Shown: in pieces, positions 8,820-17,686 of the stretch
Layout of the letters: every line of letters begins with the position of its first letter
Numbering within the stretch: position 1 is the first letter of the stretch
Assembly: GCF_002233755.1 (NCBI RefSeq)
Contig: NZ_KZ268708.1
Coordinates: 19,284 to 83,283, forward strand
Length of the DNA: 64,000 nucleotides
Source: Acinetobacter piscicola
GTDB lineage: Bacteria > Pseudomonadota > Gammaproteobacteria > Pseudomonadales > Moraxellaceae
Direction of reading: 5' to 3'
Translations under genes and position numbers: made by a program
Notes under the pieces: model-generated
The model's input: the letters and a program-made list of their open reading frames with translations, nothing else
Told to the model about the DNA's origin: nothing
Database searches by the model: none

Positions 8820-9932
8820 ATGGCTAAACGTGATTATTATGAGGTTTTAGGTGTTGCTAAGACCGCTAGTGATGATGAAATTAAAAAAGCCTACCGTAAG
8901 TTGGCGATGAAATATCATCCAGATCGTAACCCTGACAATCCAGAAGCTGAAGAAAAATTTAAAGAAGCTGCTGAAGCTTATGAAATCCTATCTGATGGTG
9001 AAAAGCGCAGCATGTACGATCGTATGGGGCATAATGCCTTTGAAGGTGGTATGGGTGGCGGTGGCTTCGGTGGCGGATTCAGCGCTGAAGATATTTTTAG
9101 TCAGTTTGGTGATATTTTCGGTGGTGCTTTTGGCGGTGGTGGTCGTGGCCAACAGCGTGCACGTCGTGGTTCAGACCTTCGCTATGTGATGGAATTGAGT
9201 CTTGAAGAAGCGGTCAAAGGCGTGAAAAAGACCATTACATTTACTGCACCTGCACCATGTGATGTGTGTGATGGTAAAGGGTCTAAAAATCCAAATGATG
9301 TAGAAACATGTAAGACTTGTCATGGCGCAGGTCAAGTGCGTATGCAACAAGGTTTCTTCTCTGTTCAGCAAACATGTAGTACCTGTCGTGGACAAGGCAA
9401 AATTATTAAAAATCCATGTACTAAGTGCCATGGTTCAGGTGTAACAGATCGTCAACAAACCCTTGAAGTGACCATTCCTGCTGGTGTGGACAATGGGGAT
9501 CGCGTTCGTTTAACGGGTAAAGGTGAAGCGATTCGTGATGGTCAATCTGGTGACTTATACGTAGAAGTGGTTGTTCGTGAACACGAAATTTTCCAACGCG
9601 ATGGCGCTGATTTGTATATGGACGTCCCTGTAAGTATCGCAGATGCTGCTTTGGGTAAAGAACTTGAGATTCCGACTTTAGATGGTCGTGTGAGCTTGAA
9701 AGTGCCTGAAGGTACGCAAACAGGCAAAATGTTCCGCCTACGTGGTAAAGGTGTGAAACCTGTGCGTAGCAGTATGCAGGGTGACTTGCTTTGTCGTATT
9801 GTGGTTGAAACCCCAGTACATTTGACTGCGCGTCAGCGTGAATTATTGAAAGAACTTCAAGTGACGATGGATGGAGAAGACAGTAAGTCATCGCCTAAGA
9901 AAAAATCATTCTTTGATCGTTTATTTGACTAA
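8820..9932 (+). CDS. dnaJ: Chaperone protein DnaJ (Hsp40)
   Basis: Co-chaperone that delivers unfolded clients to DnaK and stimulates its ATPase. The 370 residues show every canonical part in order: a J domain with HPD (about residues 33-35), a Gly/Phe-rich linker (about 75-115), and four CxxCxGxG zinc motifs ([32 protein letters not shown]). The C-terminal substrate-binding beta domains follow. The ATG follows GTGGAG. dnaK is not in the window. A sigma-32-like promoter lies upstream and a strong terminator downstream, so it looks monocistronic. Confidence 0.98.
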   Translation: MAKRDYYEVLGVAKTASDDEIKKAYRKLAMKYHPDRNPDNPEAEEKFKEAAEAYEILSDGEKRSMYDRMGHNAFEGGMGGGGFGGGFSAEDIFSQFGDIFGGAFGGGGRGQQRARRGSDLRYVMELSLEEAVKGVKKTITFTAPAPCDVCDGKGSKNPNDVETCKTCHGAGQVRMQQGFFSVQQTCSTCRGQGKIIKNPCTKCHGSGVTDRQQTLEVTIPAGVDNGDRVRLTGKGEAIRDGQSGDLYVEVVVREHEIFQRDGADLYMDVPVSIADAALGKELEIPTLDGRVSLKVPEGTQTGKMFRLRGKGVKPVRSSMQGDLLCRIVVETPVHLTARQRELLKELQVTMDGEDSKSSPKKKSFFDRLFD

Positions 9933-9951
9933 GTAATTGATTGTATAAACC

Positions 9952-9985
9952 AAAGGGAGATATGAAAACCATATCTCCCTTTTTT
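9952..9985. terminator. Rho-independent terminator after dnaJ
   Basis: AAAGGGAGATATG pairs perfectly with CATATCTCCCTTT around a loop of about 5 bases and is followed by a T-run on the plus strand. The A-run on the other side makes it usable for the convergent small gene ending at 10000. Confidence 0.92.
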
Positions 9986-9999
9986 ATTGGGTTGTTAGA

Positions 10000-10197
10000 C
10001 TATTTGCTTTCAACAGTATCAGGTTCACTGAGTTCATTATTATCAGGAGCAGCATCAATTTCATCATCATCTTGTGGTGTGGGTTGTTGTATGGTCGCTT
10101 TTGTATCTGTTGATGATTTTACTTCCGTATCTTCAGCCCATGAATGAGTGAAGTGAATTGCTAGAATAAAACCCAAAACAATTTTAATCAGACGCAT
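10000..10197 (-). CDS. Small secreted acidic protein, function unknown
   Basis: Predicted 65-residue product with a clear signal peptide (MRLIKIVLGFILAIHFTHSWA) and probable cleavage near residue 21. The tail is disordered, Asp/Glu/Pro/Thr-rich and has no recognisable domain. The ATG at 10197 has AGG about 11 bases upstream. The protein at 10620-10826 has the same design and shares the THxWAxD sequence at the cleavage region, so the two look like diverged paralogues. The mature part would be about 44 residues with a strong net negative charge, which could suit metal or cation binding in the periplasm. That role is speculation. Confidence 0.6.
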   Translation of the reverse strand: MRLIKIVLGFILAIHFTHSWAEDTEVKSSTDTKATIQQPTPQDDDEIDAAPDNNELSEPDTVESK

Positions 10198-10200
10198 TTA

Positions 10201-10619
10201 ATATCAACCTACAAAAATTAAAGAAAGAATGTAATGATAAAAGTATGTATTGCCCCATATTACATTGAAAAGCTTAGATGAATTTGTGTAGGCAATGTTT
10301 AACTTTTGATGGATCAAAAGTTACAAAAATCCTTTGTTGGGCGAGAGGTACGTCCTGTACCTCCGCCCAACGGCGACATCCGTGTCGCCTAACGCGATAG
10401 CAACATTGAATTATATTTGCTTAATAAAAAAGTAGAAAGCAATTTCATTATATTCAGTTAATTTCAAAAATTGGTGTAGTTTCTTATTTGATATTATTTT
10501 TTGAATAAGTATAAGGTTTTAATATCTAGGATTCATTTTGATTTTAAATTTATAAAAAAAATTAAAGAGATAGCTGAAATATCTCTTTAATGTGTAGATT
10601 GCTTATAAATTATGCCTCA
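10201..10619. other. Intergenic region carrying a palindromic repeat element
   Basis: There is no gene in this 419-base gap. It contains a compact, comparatively GC-rich element at about 10293-10408 made of three hairpins, described separately. The remainder is AT-rich without visible structure. Confidence 0.6.
10293..10408. repeat. MITE/REP-like element of three consecutive hairpins
   Basis: Terminal inverted repeats CAATGTT (10293-10299) and AACATTG (10402-10408) bracket three hairpins. The first has perfect 10-base arms AACTTTTGAT/ATCAAAAGTT (10301-10322). The second has a 14-bp stem TTGGGCG-GAGGTAC / GTACCTC-CGCCCAA (10337-10370, one bulge). The third has a 7-bp stem GGCGACA/TGTCGCC (10372-10389). 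Its base composition differs from the AT-rich flanks. There is no coding capacity, so if mobile it would be non-autonomous. Confidence 0.6.
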
Positions 10620-10826
10620 TTATTCCAAAATAGGCGCATCAATATCTTCAATTTTCACCTCAACTTGAGGTTCAGTTGCAGCATTTGAATCTGTTTGGAC
10701 TGTTGTTTTTTCTTCAGTTGTCGTTGGTGTGGTTACAGGTACTGAGTCAGCGGCCCAAACATGAGTCATCGTCATTCCTAGTCCCATAACGATTACCCAT
10801 GCGAAAGCCATTTTATTCGAATGCAT
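10620..10826 (-). CDS. Small secreted acidic protein, function unknown
   Basis: Predicted 68-residue product with signal peptide (about residues 1-26, ending THVWAA) and a Thr/Glu/Asp-rich low-complexity mature part. The start is the ATG at 10826 because AAGGAGA lies just upstream. A longer frame reaching 10922 has no ribosome site and encodes an improbable N-terminus. It resembles the 65-residue protein at 10000-10197 in size, signal-peptide end and acidic tail. No known domain is recognised. It is divergent from dapB, with about 290 bases between the starts. Confidence 0.6.
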   Translation of the reverse strand: MHSNKMAFAWVIVMGLGMTMTHVWAADSVPVTTPTTTEEKTTVQTDSNAATEPQVEVKIEDIDAPILE

Positions 10827-11106
10827 ATTGATCTCCTTATAATCACTGTTATTTTCATTCGTGGCAGTAGTCTGCTGTGTGTTTTTTGCACTTTGATGAA
10901 AAAGTGAAAAGATGATGATCATTATTTCAAATTTTTACCGATGTATTTCAACAAATTAATCTATTTCACCATTCAGCTCGAAATGGCTAAATCATAAGCT
11001 ATGGTTTTTATTGAAATAAAAAAAGTTCATGCGATTTTTAAAGATGAAACCTAGTCTTAAAACTGAGTTTTGTTATAGTAGTGGCAATTCTCAAATTTAG
11101 TTTTAG

Positions 11107-11931
<825 letters not shown>

Positions 11932-11988
11932 GTGTAAAGCGTATTTCTATAAAATCAGAACAATGACTCAATTTTTGAAAATTAAAAA

Positions 11989-12639
11989 ATGAAAAAAATA
12001 ATGATGTTACTCACTTGTGCGGTTAGTGCTTTTAGCCTAACTGCACAAGCAGCTTTGCCAAACAATGCTAAATTAAGTCTTAATAAGAACAATATTAAGG
12101 TTTGGACATATAAGGACATCAATAACCCAGTTTTATCGTATAAAGCTGAAACGGTATTTGATGTTCCTATTGAGAAAGCTGTGACTTTAATTTTGGATGT
12201 GAATAACACGCCAAAATGGGTACCTAATGTTGCTAAGGCTGAAATCTTATCTCGTGATGATAAAAAAGGGGAATTCACGATTTATATGGTTTTAGATTTT
12301 CCATTCCCTTTAAAAGACCGAGATATGGTGGTGAAAGGGAAAATGTCTAAAGATGCGAATGGCATCATTAGCATTAAAAATACGGCAATTCAGCAGGGCA
12401 AACCACTCAATCCAAATTATATTCGTTTAAAAGATTATTTTGGCGATTGGACATTTCAAAAGTTAGGTGCGAATCAAGTGAAAGTGTCTACGACTGGGCA
12501 TGCCAATCCAGAAGGTTCTATTCCTGCCAGTGTCACCAATCTTTTGGTTGAACAACAACCCTATCAAATGTTGCAGCGAATGAAAGTAGAATTGGCAAAA
12601 AAGACGAAAACACCTGTTTTACCAGATATTTTAAAATAA
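11989..12639 (+). CDS. Secreted START/SRPBCC-domain lipid-binding-like protein
   Basis: The 216-residue product has a Sec signal peptide (about 1-21, ending AQA). A START-type helix-grip domain covers most of the rest, including the typical segment LDVNNTPKWVPNVAKAEIL and the PFPLKDRDMVVKG strand. Family members bind hydrophobic ligands; in Gram-negative bacteria the secreted form is poorly characterised. It lies 57 bases after dapB on the same strand and could be cotranscribed. No catalytic residues are evident. The fold assignment is fairly firm, but ligand and role are unknown. Confidence 0.82.
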   Translation: MKKIMMLLTCAVSAFSLTAQAALPNNAKLSLNKNNIKVWTYKDINNPVLSYKAETVFDVPIEKAVTLILDVNNTPKWVPNVAKAEILSRDDKKGEFTIYMVLDFPFPLKDRDMVVKGKMSKDANGIISIKNTAIQQGKPLNPNYIRLKDYFGDWTFQKLGANQVKVSTTGHANPEGSIPASVTNLLVEQQPYQMLQRMKVELAKKTKTPVLPDILK

Positions 12640-12644
12640 AATTT

Positions 12645-12676
12645 AAAAAACCCATCTTGGTAAACAAGATGGGTTA
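12645..12676 (-). terminator. Terminator of the MFS/dkgB operon
   Basis: AACCCATCTTG (12649-12659) pairs perfectly with CAAGATGGGTT (12665-12675) around a 5-base loop. The T-run follows on the minus-strand transcript, so it mainly serves the operon arriving from 14711. The stem also lies just beyond the START gene. Confidence 0.85.
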
Positions 12677-12702
12677 GAGAGGAGAGGTATTTTATATTGC
12701 TG

Positions 12703-13896
12703 TTAATGTGTCATTTCTACAGGCTTAATTGTAGGGTTTGAAGCCGTAGAGGCTCTAGTCATCTTCATTTGAATAAACACTAAAACTAAACCTAAAGCAG
12801 TGAGTACCACACCTGTGATTGAAACAGCAGCGTAGCTCATGCCCATACTCAACACAGCCCCGCCAGCTGCTGCACCTACAGCATTACCTAAGTTAAATGC
12901 ACCAATATTGACAGAAGACGCCAGTCCAGGAGCTTCATGCGCGACTGACATGACGCGCATTTGAAGAGGTGGAACAACGGCAAAGGCTGCTGCACCCCAA
13001 ACCACCAATGCCACGGCTGCACCGATTTGAGTTTTTGCCAAAATTGGGAATAACAGCATCATTACCATTAACAGTACTAAGAACATTGTGAGTGTTTTAG
13101 TGAGGGATAAGTCTGCAAATTTTCCACCCAAATGGTTACCAATGGAGAAACCAACACCAATCAAAACCAACATCAGCGTGATAAAAGTCGGGCTTGCATG
13201 GGTAATGTTTTGCAAACTTGGGGCAATGTAAGTGTAGAGCGTAAACATTGCACCGGCGCTCATGACCGTAGTGAGCAATGCTAAAACTACAGGCATGCGA
13301 GTCAGTACTTTTAATTCTGCTTTTACGTTAGGACGTTGTCCAACAGCACCCTCAGGGAGTGCTTTCCATAGGAATAGCATAGTAATCACACCCAATATCG
13401 CAATTGCAGCGAAAGACATACGCCATCCAATGTTTTGTCCAACCCAAGTGGCTAAAGGTACACCGCCAATATTGGCAATGGTTAAGCCCATAAACATCAT
13501 TGCTACAGCACTGGCTTGTTTGTCTTTAGCGACAACACTGGTTGCAACAATTGAACCAATCCCAAAGAACACGCCATGATTAAGACTGGTGATAATACGT
13601 GCGCCCATTAAGCCCCAGTAATTGGGTGCAATCGCTGCAAGGAGATTACCTATCGTAAAAATGCTCATGGCAAGAATCAGTGCTTTACGTCGTGGAAAAT
13701 GTCCAAACCATAAAGTCATGATTGGCGCACCAATCATGACACCTAAAGCATAGGCTGTGATGAGCATACCTGCTGTAGGAATCGAGATATTTAAGTTTTC
13801 AGCGATTTGTGGCAAGAAACCCATCGGTGAAAATTCTGTGGTTCCTATTGCAAATGCACCGATGGCTAAAGCAAATAAAGGAAAGTTAATTTTCAT
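12703..13896 (-). CDS. MFS transporter of the DHA1 (AraJ/YdhP-like) type
   Basis: Inner-membrane proton-coupled exporter of 397 residues with 12 predicted hydrophobic segments. The loop 2-3 motif is present as [12 protein letters not shown] (about residues 63-74). N-terminal sequence [16 protein letters not shown] is typical of the AraJ/YdhP/PbuE-type DHA1 group. The start ATG overlaps the stop of dkgB by four bases (ATGA), so the two are translationally coupled. That link suggests export or detoxification related to the reductase's carbonyl substrates. The actual substrate is unknown. Confidence 0.88.
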   Translation of the reverse strand: MKINFPLFALAIGAFAIGTTEFSPMGFLPQIAENLNISIPTAGMLITAYALGVMIGAPIMTLWFGHFPRRKALILAMSIFTIGNLLAAIAPNYWGLMGARIITSLNHGVFFGIGSIVATSVVAKDKQASAVAMMFMGLTIANIGGVPLATWVGQNIGWRMSFAAIAILGVITMLFLWKALPEGAVGQRPNVKAELKVLTRMPVVLALLTTVMSAGAMFTLYTYIAPSLQNITHASPTFITLMLVLIGVGFSIGNHLGGKFADLSLTKTLTMFLVLLMVMMLLFPILAKTQIGAAVALVVWGAAAFAVVPPLQMRVMSVAHEAPGLASSVNIGAFNLGNAVGAAAGGAVLSMGMSYAAVSITGVVLTALGLVLVFIQMKMTRASTASNPTIKPVEMTH

Positions 13897-14711
13897 TTTG
13901 ATTCATCCCAAACGGGTGCTAAGTTTTCAGGATCAACTTCACGTCCATTTCTATCGAGTTGAGCAATCATCTGCATTTCTTCAGTAGACAGTTGAATCTC
14001 CTGAGCTTTGAGATTAGCAATCAGATTTTCACGCTTTGTTGAAGAAGGAATCACGGAGAAACCTTTTTGCAATGCCCATGCCAAAGCAATTTGTGCTGTA
14101 GATACCTGATGATGCTTGGAAATTTCAGACAAAATAGGATCATGCAGCACTTTGCCATAAGCCAAAGTCATATATGACGTGATATCAATCTGTTGTGACT
14201 GTAAGAAGTCGACGAGCTTAGGGCTTTGTAAATAAGGGCTTAATTCAATTTGATTGGTTGCAATATTGTCTAAGCCAACCGCTGCAATGGCTTGTTGGGT
14301 TAAATCAATATTGAAATTAGAAATACCAATATGTTCAGTTAAGCCTTGCTGTTTTGCTTCAAGCAGGTTGTGCATCATTTCAGCAACAGAAATTCCAAGT
14401 TGTGGCGCAGGCCAATGAATCAAAGTTAGATTCACAGCATCTGTACCTAGCTTTTGTAAGCTGTCTTTTAAACTGGGAATCAATGAGTCGACTTTGTAGT
14501 GGTCTGTCCAAATTTTCGTGGTAATGAATAAGTCTTGGCGAGCAACCTGACTTTGTGTAATTGCTTGACCGACTTCTGCCTCATTGCCATAAATTTGAGC
14601 AGTGTCCACAGCACGATAACCAACCTCTAAAGCATTTTTAACAGAATCAATGACTGTCTGACCTGTTAAACGGAATGTACCTACACCGAATTGAGGAACG
14701 ATTTTAGACAT
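13893..14711 (-). CDS. dkgB: Aldo/keto reductase, DkgB-like
   Basis: NADPH-dependent reductase of aldehydes and ketones (2,5-diketo-D-gluconate reductase B / methylglyoxal reductase type), cytoplasmic. The 272 residues match E. coli DkgB closely as I recall it, e.g. [43 protein letters not shown] and [12 protein letters not shown]. The catalytic tetrad is visible: Asp and Tyr in VDTAQIY, Lys in TTKIW, His in LIHWP. First gene of an operon with the MFS gene, divergent from a YafC-like LysR gene. The same dkgB-yafC pairing occurs in E. coli. Confidence 0.9.
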   Translation of the reverse strand: MSKIVPQFGVGTFRLTGQTVIDSVKNALEVGYRAVDTAQIYGNEAEVGQAITQSQVARQDLFITTKIWTDHYKVDSLIPSLKDSLQKLGTDAVNLTLIHWPAPQLGISVAEMMHNLLEAKQQGLTEHIGISNFNIDLTQQAIAAVGLDNIATNQIELSPYLQSPKLVDFLQSQQIDITSYMTLAYGKVLHDPILSEISKHHQVSTAQIALAWALQKGFSVIPSSTKRENLIANLKAQEIQLSTEEMQMIAQLDRNGREVDPENLAPVWDESK

Positions 14712-14776
14712 GAGTTTAACTTCATTTTTAAGATCGGGTGTATTTTGCAGGGTTTACTGTTGATTAAAAATATTGA

Positions 14777-14801
14777 AATATGCAAAATATTATTGCGTAT
14801 T
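14777..14801. promoter_or_regulatory. Candidate LysR operator between dkgB and the regulator gene
   Basis: AATATGCAA (14777-14785) and TTGCGTATT (14793-14801) form an inverted repeat with 8 of 9 matches and a 7-base spacer. It includes the T-N11-A type geometry of LysR binding sites. It is centred in the 118-base divergent intergenic region. Confidence 0.55.
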
Positions 14802-14829
14802 GGTCAAGAATCAAGAGTGATTAATTCAA

Positions 14830-15720
14830 ATGAAATCAACATTAGAAGAATTACAGGCATTTATTAGTATCGTAGACAGTGGATCGATTGTTGCTGCTGC
14901 GGAGCATTTGGAACAAACCACATCTGGAGTGAGTCGTGCTTTGCAACGCCTTGAAACCAAACTCAATGTGACTTTATTAGAACGCACTACACGTAAGTTA
15001 AAATTGACGCAAGAAGGGCAATTATTTTTAGAAAAAGCCCGAAAAATTGTCAATGATTTAAATGAAGCAGAAGATGCTTTGCTTAAATCGGACAGTGATA
15101 CATCAGGTCTAATTCGGGTCGATTCAGCCACACCTTTTGTTTTGCATGTGATTACGCCATTGATGCTTGAGTTTGTTGAACGCTATCCAAATATTGAAAT
15201 TGAGCTAAATAGTAATGATCAAATTATTGATTTATTAGAGCATAAAACAGATGTTGCGATTCGATTTGGGGAGTTGAATGATTCAAGCTTGCATGCGCGA
15301 CTACTCTGCAAAAGCCGTTTATATATCGTAGCAAGTCCTGAGTATTTAGAAAAAAATGGCTATCCAGCAACACCTCAAGAGATTCTCAATCATTCACAAA
15401 TTGGTTTTAGTAAGGTGGCACATTTAAATACGTGGCCCGTGTATGTGAATGGTACAAAGCTGACAGTCAAACCGAAAATAAAAGCATCGAATGGTGAAAC
15501 TGTACGTAAAATGGCTTTAGATGGGTTAGGTATAACCTGCCTATCTGCATTCCTTGTGCATCAAGACATTAAACAAAAACGTTTGGTTGCATTGTTTGAA
15601 GAGCAAATCGAAATTTATGAACAGCGCATCCATGCGGTCTATTATCAGCAAGAACATTTGCCGAAACGTGTCCGTTTATTTATCGAGTTTCTAGCTGAAA
15701 AGCTGTCAAAGTATCGATAG
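14830..15720 (+). CDS. LysR-family regulator, YafC-like
   Basis: The 296-residue LysR-type regulator has an N-terminal winged helix-turn-helix (about residues 1-60, SGSIVAAAEHLEQTTSGVSRALQRLE) and a periplasmic-binding-protein-like effector domain from about residue 90. Its N-terminus and the effector-domain segment IRVDSATPFVLHVITPLM resemble E. coli YafC, which also sits next to dkgB. It is divergent from dkgB-MFS and is inferred to control that operon. Its last 41 bases overlap the 3' end of the convergent lipoprotein gene. Confidence 0.9.
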   Translation: MKSTLEELQAFISIVDSGSIVAAAEHLEQTTSGVSRALQRLETKLNVTLLERTTRKLKLTQEGQLFLEKARKIVNDLNEAEDALLKSDSDTSGLIRVDSATPFVLHVITPLMLEFVERYPNIEIELNSNDQIIDLLEHKTDVAIRFGELNDSSLHARLLCKSRLYIVASPEYLEKNGYPATPQEILNHSQIGFSKVAHLNTWPVYVNGTKLTVKPKIKASNGETVRKMALDGLGITCLSAFLVHQDIKQKRLVALFEEQIEIYEQRIHAVYYQQEHLPKRVRLFIEFLAEKLSKYR

Positions 15721-16087
15721 TTTTTTGAGATGGTAAGTCTAAACTCAGCAAGATTTGTTTACTATTCTGTTGTGGATTAACCAATTTAATTTCATAGTGT
15801 TGTGCTGAATTTTGCTGACATTCAAATTGTAAATTTTGTTGTGTGGGGATGTTCACTTTCATGGTTGTGTCACGACTTGCACGATAATTATATGCTCTCA
15901 CTGAAGCGGTTTGGTGCAAAGTGGGTTGTAAGTGATCAAGCTGGTATTCACCTAAACGTTGGGTTTTTAAGAAGCCTTCAATCAATGATTTGCAGATAAA
16001 GTGTTGTTGTTGCGCAGCTTGATTGATTTGTTGTGGCTGGCATGCACTTAAACCCAAAGTTGTGCTGAGCAAGATGATTGTTCTCAT
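15680..16087 (-). CDS. Small lipoprotein, function unknown
   Basis: The 135-residue product begins with a lipoprotein signal ending in LSAC (Cys16), followed by a Gln-rich linker and a domain with two further cysteines (residues about 32 and 89) that could form a disulphide. I do not recognise a family. The ATG at 16087 has AAGGAG upstream, so the gene looks genuine. It is convergent with, and overlaps by 41 bases, the LysR gene, and is divergent from the MocR gene. Retention at the inner or outer membrane is not determined; the residue after Cys is Gln, which favours outer-membrane sorting. Confidence 0.75.
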   Translation of the reverse strand: MRTIILLSTTLGLSACQPQQINQAAQQQHFICKSLIEGFLKTQRLGEYQLDHLQPTLHQTASVRAYNYRASRDTTMKVNIPTQQNLQFECQQNSAQHYEIKLVNPQQNSKQILLSLDLPSQKTIDTLTAFQLETR

Positions 16088-16157
16088 TTATTTTCTCCTT
16101 TTAAATCAACTATATTTAAAAAACTGGCTGTGAAAGAAGCATAAATCTGTTAAGTTT

Positions 16158-16199
16158 GTGGATACAGATACAACAAATATTAAAAAGTGGATACAGATA
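16158..16199 (+). promoter_or_regulatory. Direct repeats upstream of the MocR gene (candidate autoregulatory site)
   Basis: GTGGATACAGATA occurs exactly at 16158-16170 and again at 16187-16199, a 29-base period. The second copy covers the ribosome-binding region and abuts the ATG. MocR/GabR-type regulators are known to bind spaced direct repeats in their promoters, so an operator is likely. Confidence 0.6.
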
Positions 16200-17686
16200 T
16201 GGCTTTTCAATATCAAACACTTGCACAGCAAATCGCGCAAAAGATTTATTGTGGTGAATTGGTGGTTGGACAACGTTTAAGTTCATTGCGCCAATTTGCA
16301 GAACAGCAGAAGATTAGTTTGAATACTGCAAAAAGTTGTTATGAATTGCTTGAGGCGCAAGGGCTGATTTATGTCAAAGACAAATCAGGCTATTTTGTGC
16401 AATCGCAACAGAAAATTCAGCAAATCGCGGTACCTGACCACCCCGATTTTAAATCTAGACCACGTGAAGTATCCAATTTAGAGTTACAAATCCAAATACA
16501 TGAAGCCGCAATCAATAATCGATTGATTCATTTGGGTTCTATTCAATTATCACCCAACTTAGTTCCTGTAGAAGCTTTGCGCCGTTCGATACAGCGTGCT
16601 TTAAAACATTGTAAGCCTGAAGATTTTTTATATAGTGATCGGCAAGGTCATCCACAATTACGAGAAGCACTTTCAGCGCATTGGGCCGAAGATGGTTTTT
16701 ATATTGCCAAAGAAGATATTTACATCAGTAATGGTTGTATGCCTGCTTTATCTGTTGTGATTCAAAGTTTTACCCAAGTGGGCGATAGCATCATTATCCC
16801 GACACCAAACTATAACGGTCAGTTGCAACTTTTGGCATTGCTCAAACGGAAAATCATTGAAATTCCTGCCAATACAGAAGGTTTCGATATTGACCGTTTA
16901 GAACAAGTGATGCGGGATTCGGGTGCAAAAGCTTGTTTACTGACTGCAAATTTTCAGAATCCTTTGGGCTTTTGTTTAAGTAATGCGGATAAGGAAAAGA
17001 TTGCACAATTGGCAGCCAAATATCAGTGTTATGTGATTGAAGATGATATCTATGCCGAATGTAGTTTTAATGCCAAACGTCCTTTACCCATTAAATACTG
17101 GGATCAAGCGGGTTATGTGATTTATTGTGGTTCTATTTCTAAATCTTTATCGACATCTTATCGGGTAGGGTGGTTTTGTATTCCTCAACGACTACAGCAC
17201 TTACATGCTCAATTGATGACACAAAATGTGTCAGTGAATACACCTTTACAATTGGGTCTAGCCGATTTGATTTTTAGTCGAGCGTATAGGCAACATTTAA
17301 CTGAATTACGCCCCCAGTTGATGGCGCAAGTGGAGCAATACCGTCAGTTTATTTATCAAAGCTTTCAAGGGGTAGAGATTCGATTGAATCAACCACAGGG
17401 CAGTTATGCATTGTGGTTACAGTTGCCTCAGCAGATTGATAGTTTGGCGATGTATTATTATGCACAACAACACAGTATTAACATTGTACCCGGCTTAATT
17501 TTTGGTGAGGATAAACGCTATAACAATTGTATTCGTTTGAATGCAGGACATGAATTGTCTGAAGATATTCGAGAAGCCATTTTATTATTGGCAGATTGGG
17601 TGAAAGATCAGCTTCATTTTGCTGTTACTACTAAAAACGCTCTTACGTCTGATCTGACACAAGAGCGCTTATTTGAAGCAAGTTAA
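16199..17686 (+). CDS. MocR-type regulator: GntR winged helix fused to aminotransferase domain
   Basis: The 495-residue protein has an N-terminal GntR-type winged helix (about 1-70) joined by a linker to a fold-type I aminotransferase-like domain. That domain has the PLP lysine in YCGSISKSLS and the Asp-bearing VIEDDIYAE motif. MocR proteins sense PLP and amino-acid-related ligands and usually regulate a neighbouring gene. It resembles E. coli YdcR in size and order. The ATG at 16199 is chosen over a GTG at 16187, because that GTG lies inside a repeated DNA motif and adds only four residues. Its last codons contain the terminator of the convergent yciK operon. Confidence 0.88.
   Translation: MAFQYQTLAQQIAQKIYCGELVVGQRLSSLRQFAEQQKISLNTAKSCYELLEAQGLIYVKDKSGYFVQSQQKIQQIAVPDHPDFKSRPREVSNLELQIQIHEAAINNRLIHLGSIQLSPNLVPVEALRRSIQRALKHCKPEDFLYSDRQGHPQLREALSAHWAEDGFYIAKEDIYISNGCMPALSVVIQSFTQVGDSIIIPTPNYNGQLQLLALLKRKIIEIPANTEGFDIDRLEQVMRDSGAKACLLTANFQNPLGFCLSNADKEKIAQLAAKYQCYVIEDDIYAECSFNAKRPLPIKYWDQAGYVIYCGSISKSLSTSYRVGWFCIPQRLQHLHAQLMTQNVSVNTPLQLGLADLIFSRAYRQHLTELRPQLMAQVEQYRQFIYQSFQGVEIRLNQPQGSYALWLQLPQQIDSLAMYYYAQQHSINIVPGLIFGEDKRYNNCIRLNAGHELSEDIREAILLLADWVKDQLHFAVTTKNALTSDLTQERLFEAS
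17634..17671 (-). terminator. Terminator of the ubiG-mupP-yciK operon inside the mocR coding end
   Basis: CGCTCTT (17638-17644) pairs with AAGAGCG (17661-17667) and is followed on the minus strand by a T-run (AAAAA at 17633-17637). It lies entirely within the last codons of the MocR gene, because the two convergent genes abut with no gap. Confidence 0.65.

Noticed and set aside
9421..9891. 156-codon minus-strand frame opposite dnaJ
   Set aside because: It lies fully inside dnaJ and has a composition typical of an antisense shadow (His/Tyr/Leu-rich).
10905..10935. Fur-box-like sequence GATGATGATCATTATT before a small secreted-protein gene
   Set aside because: It matches the hexamer pattern only partly and lacks the central spacing of the 19-bp Fur consensus; too weak to list.
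13262..13579. 105-codon plus-strand frame opposite the MFS gene
   Set aside because: Antisense of membrane helices produces long Ala/Thr/Ile-rich frames; no ribosome site.
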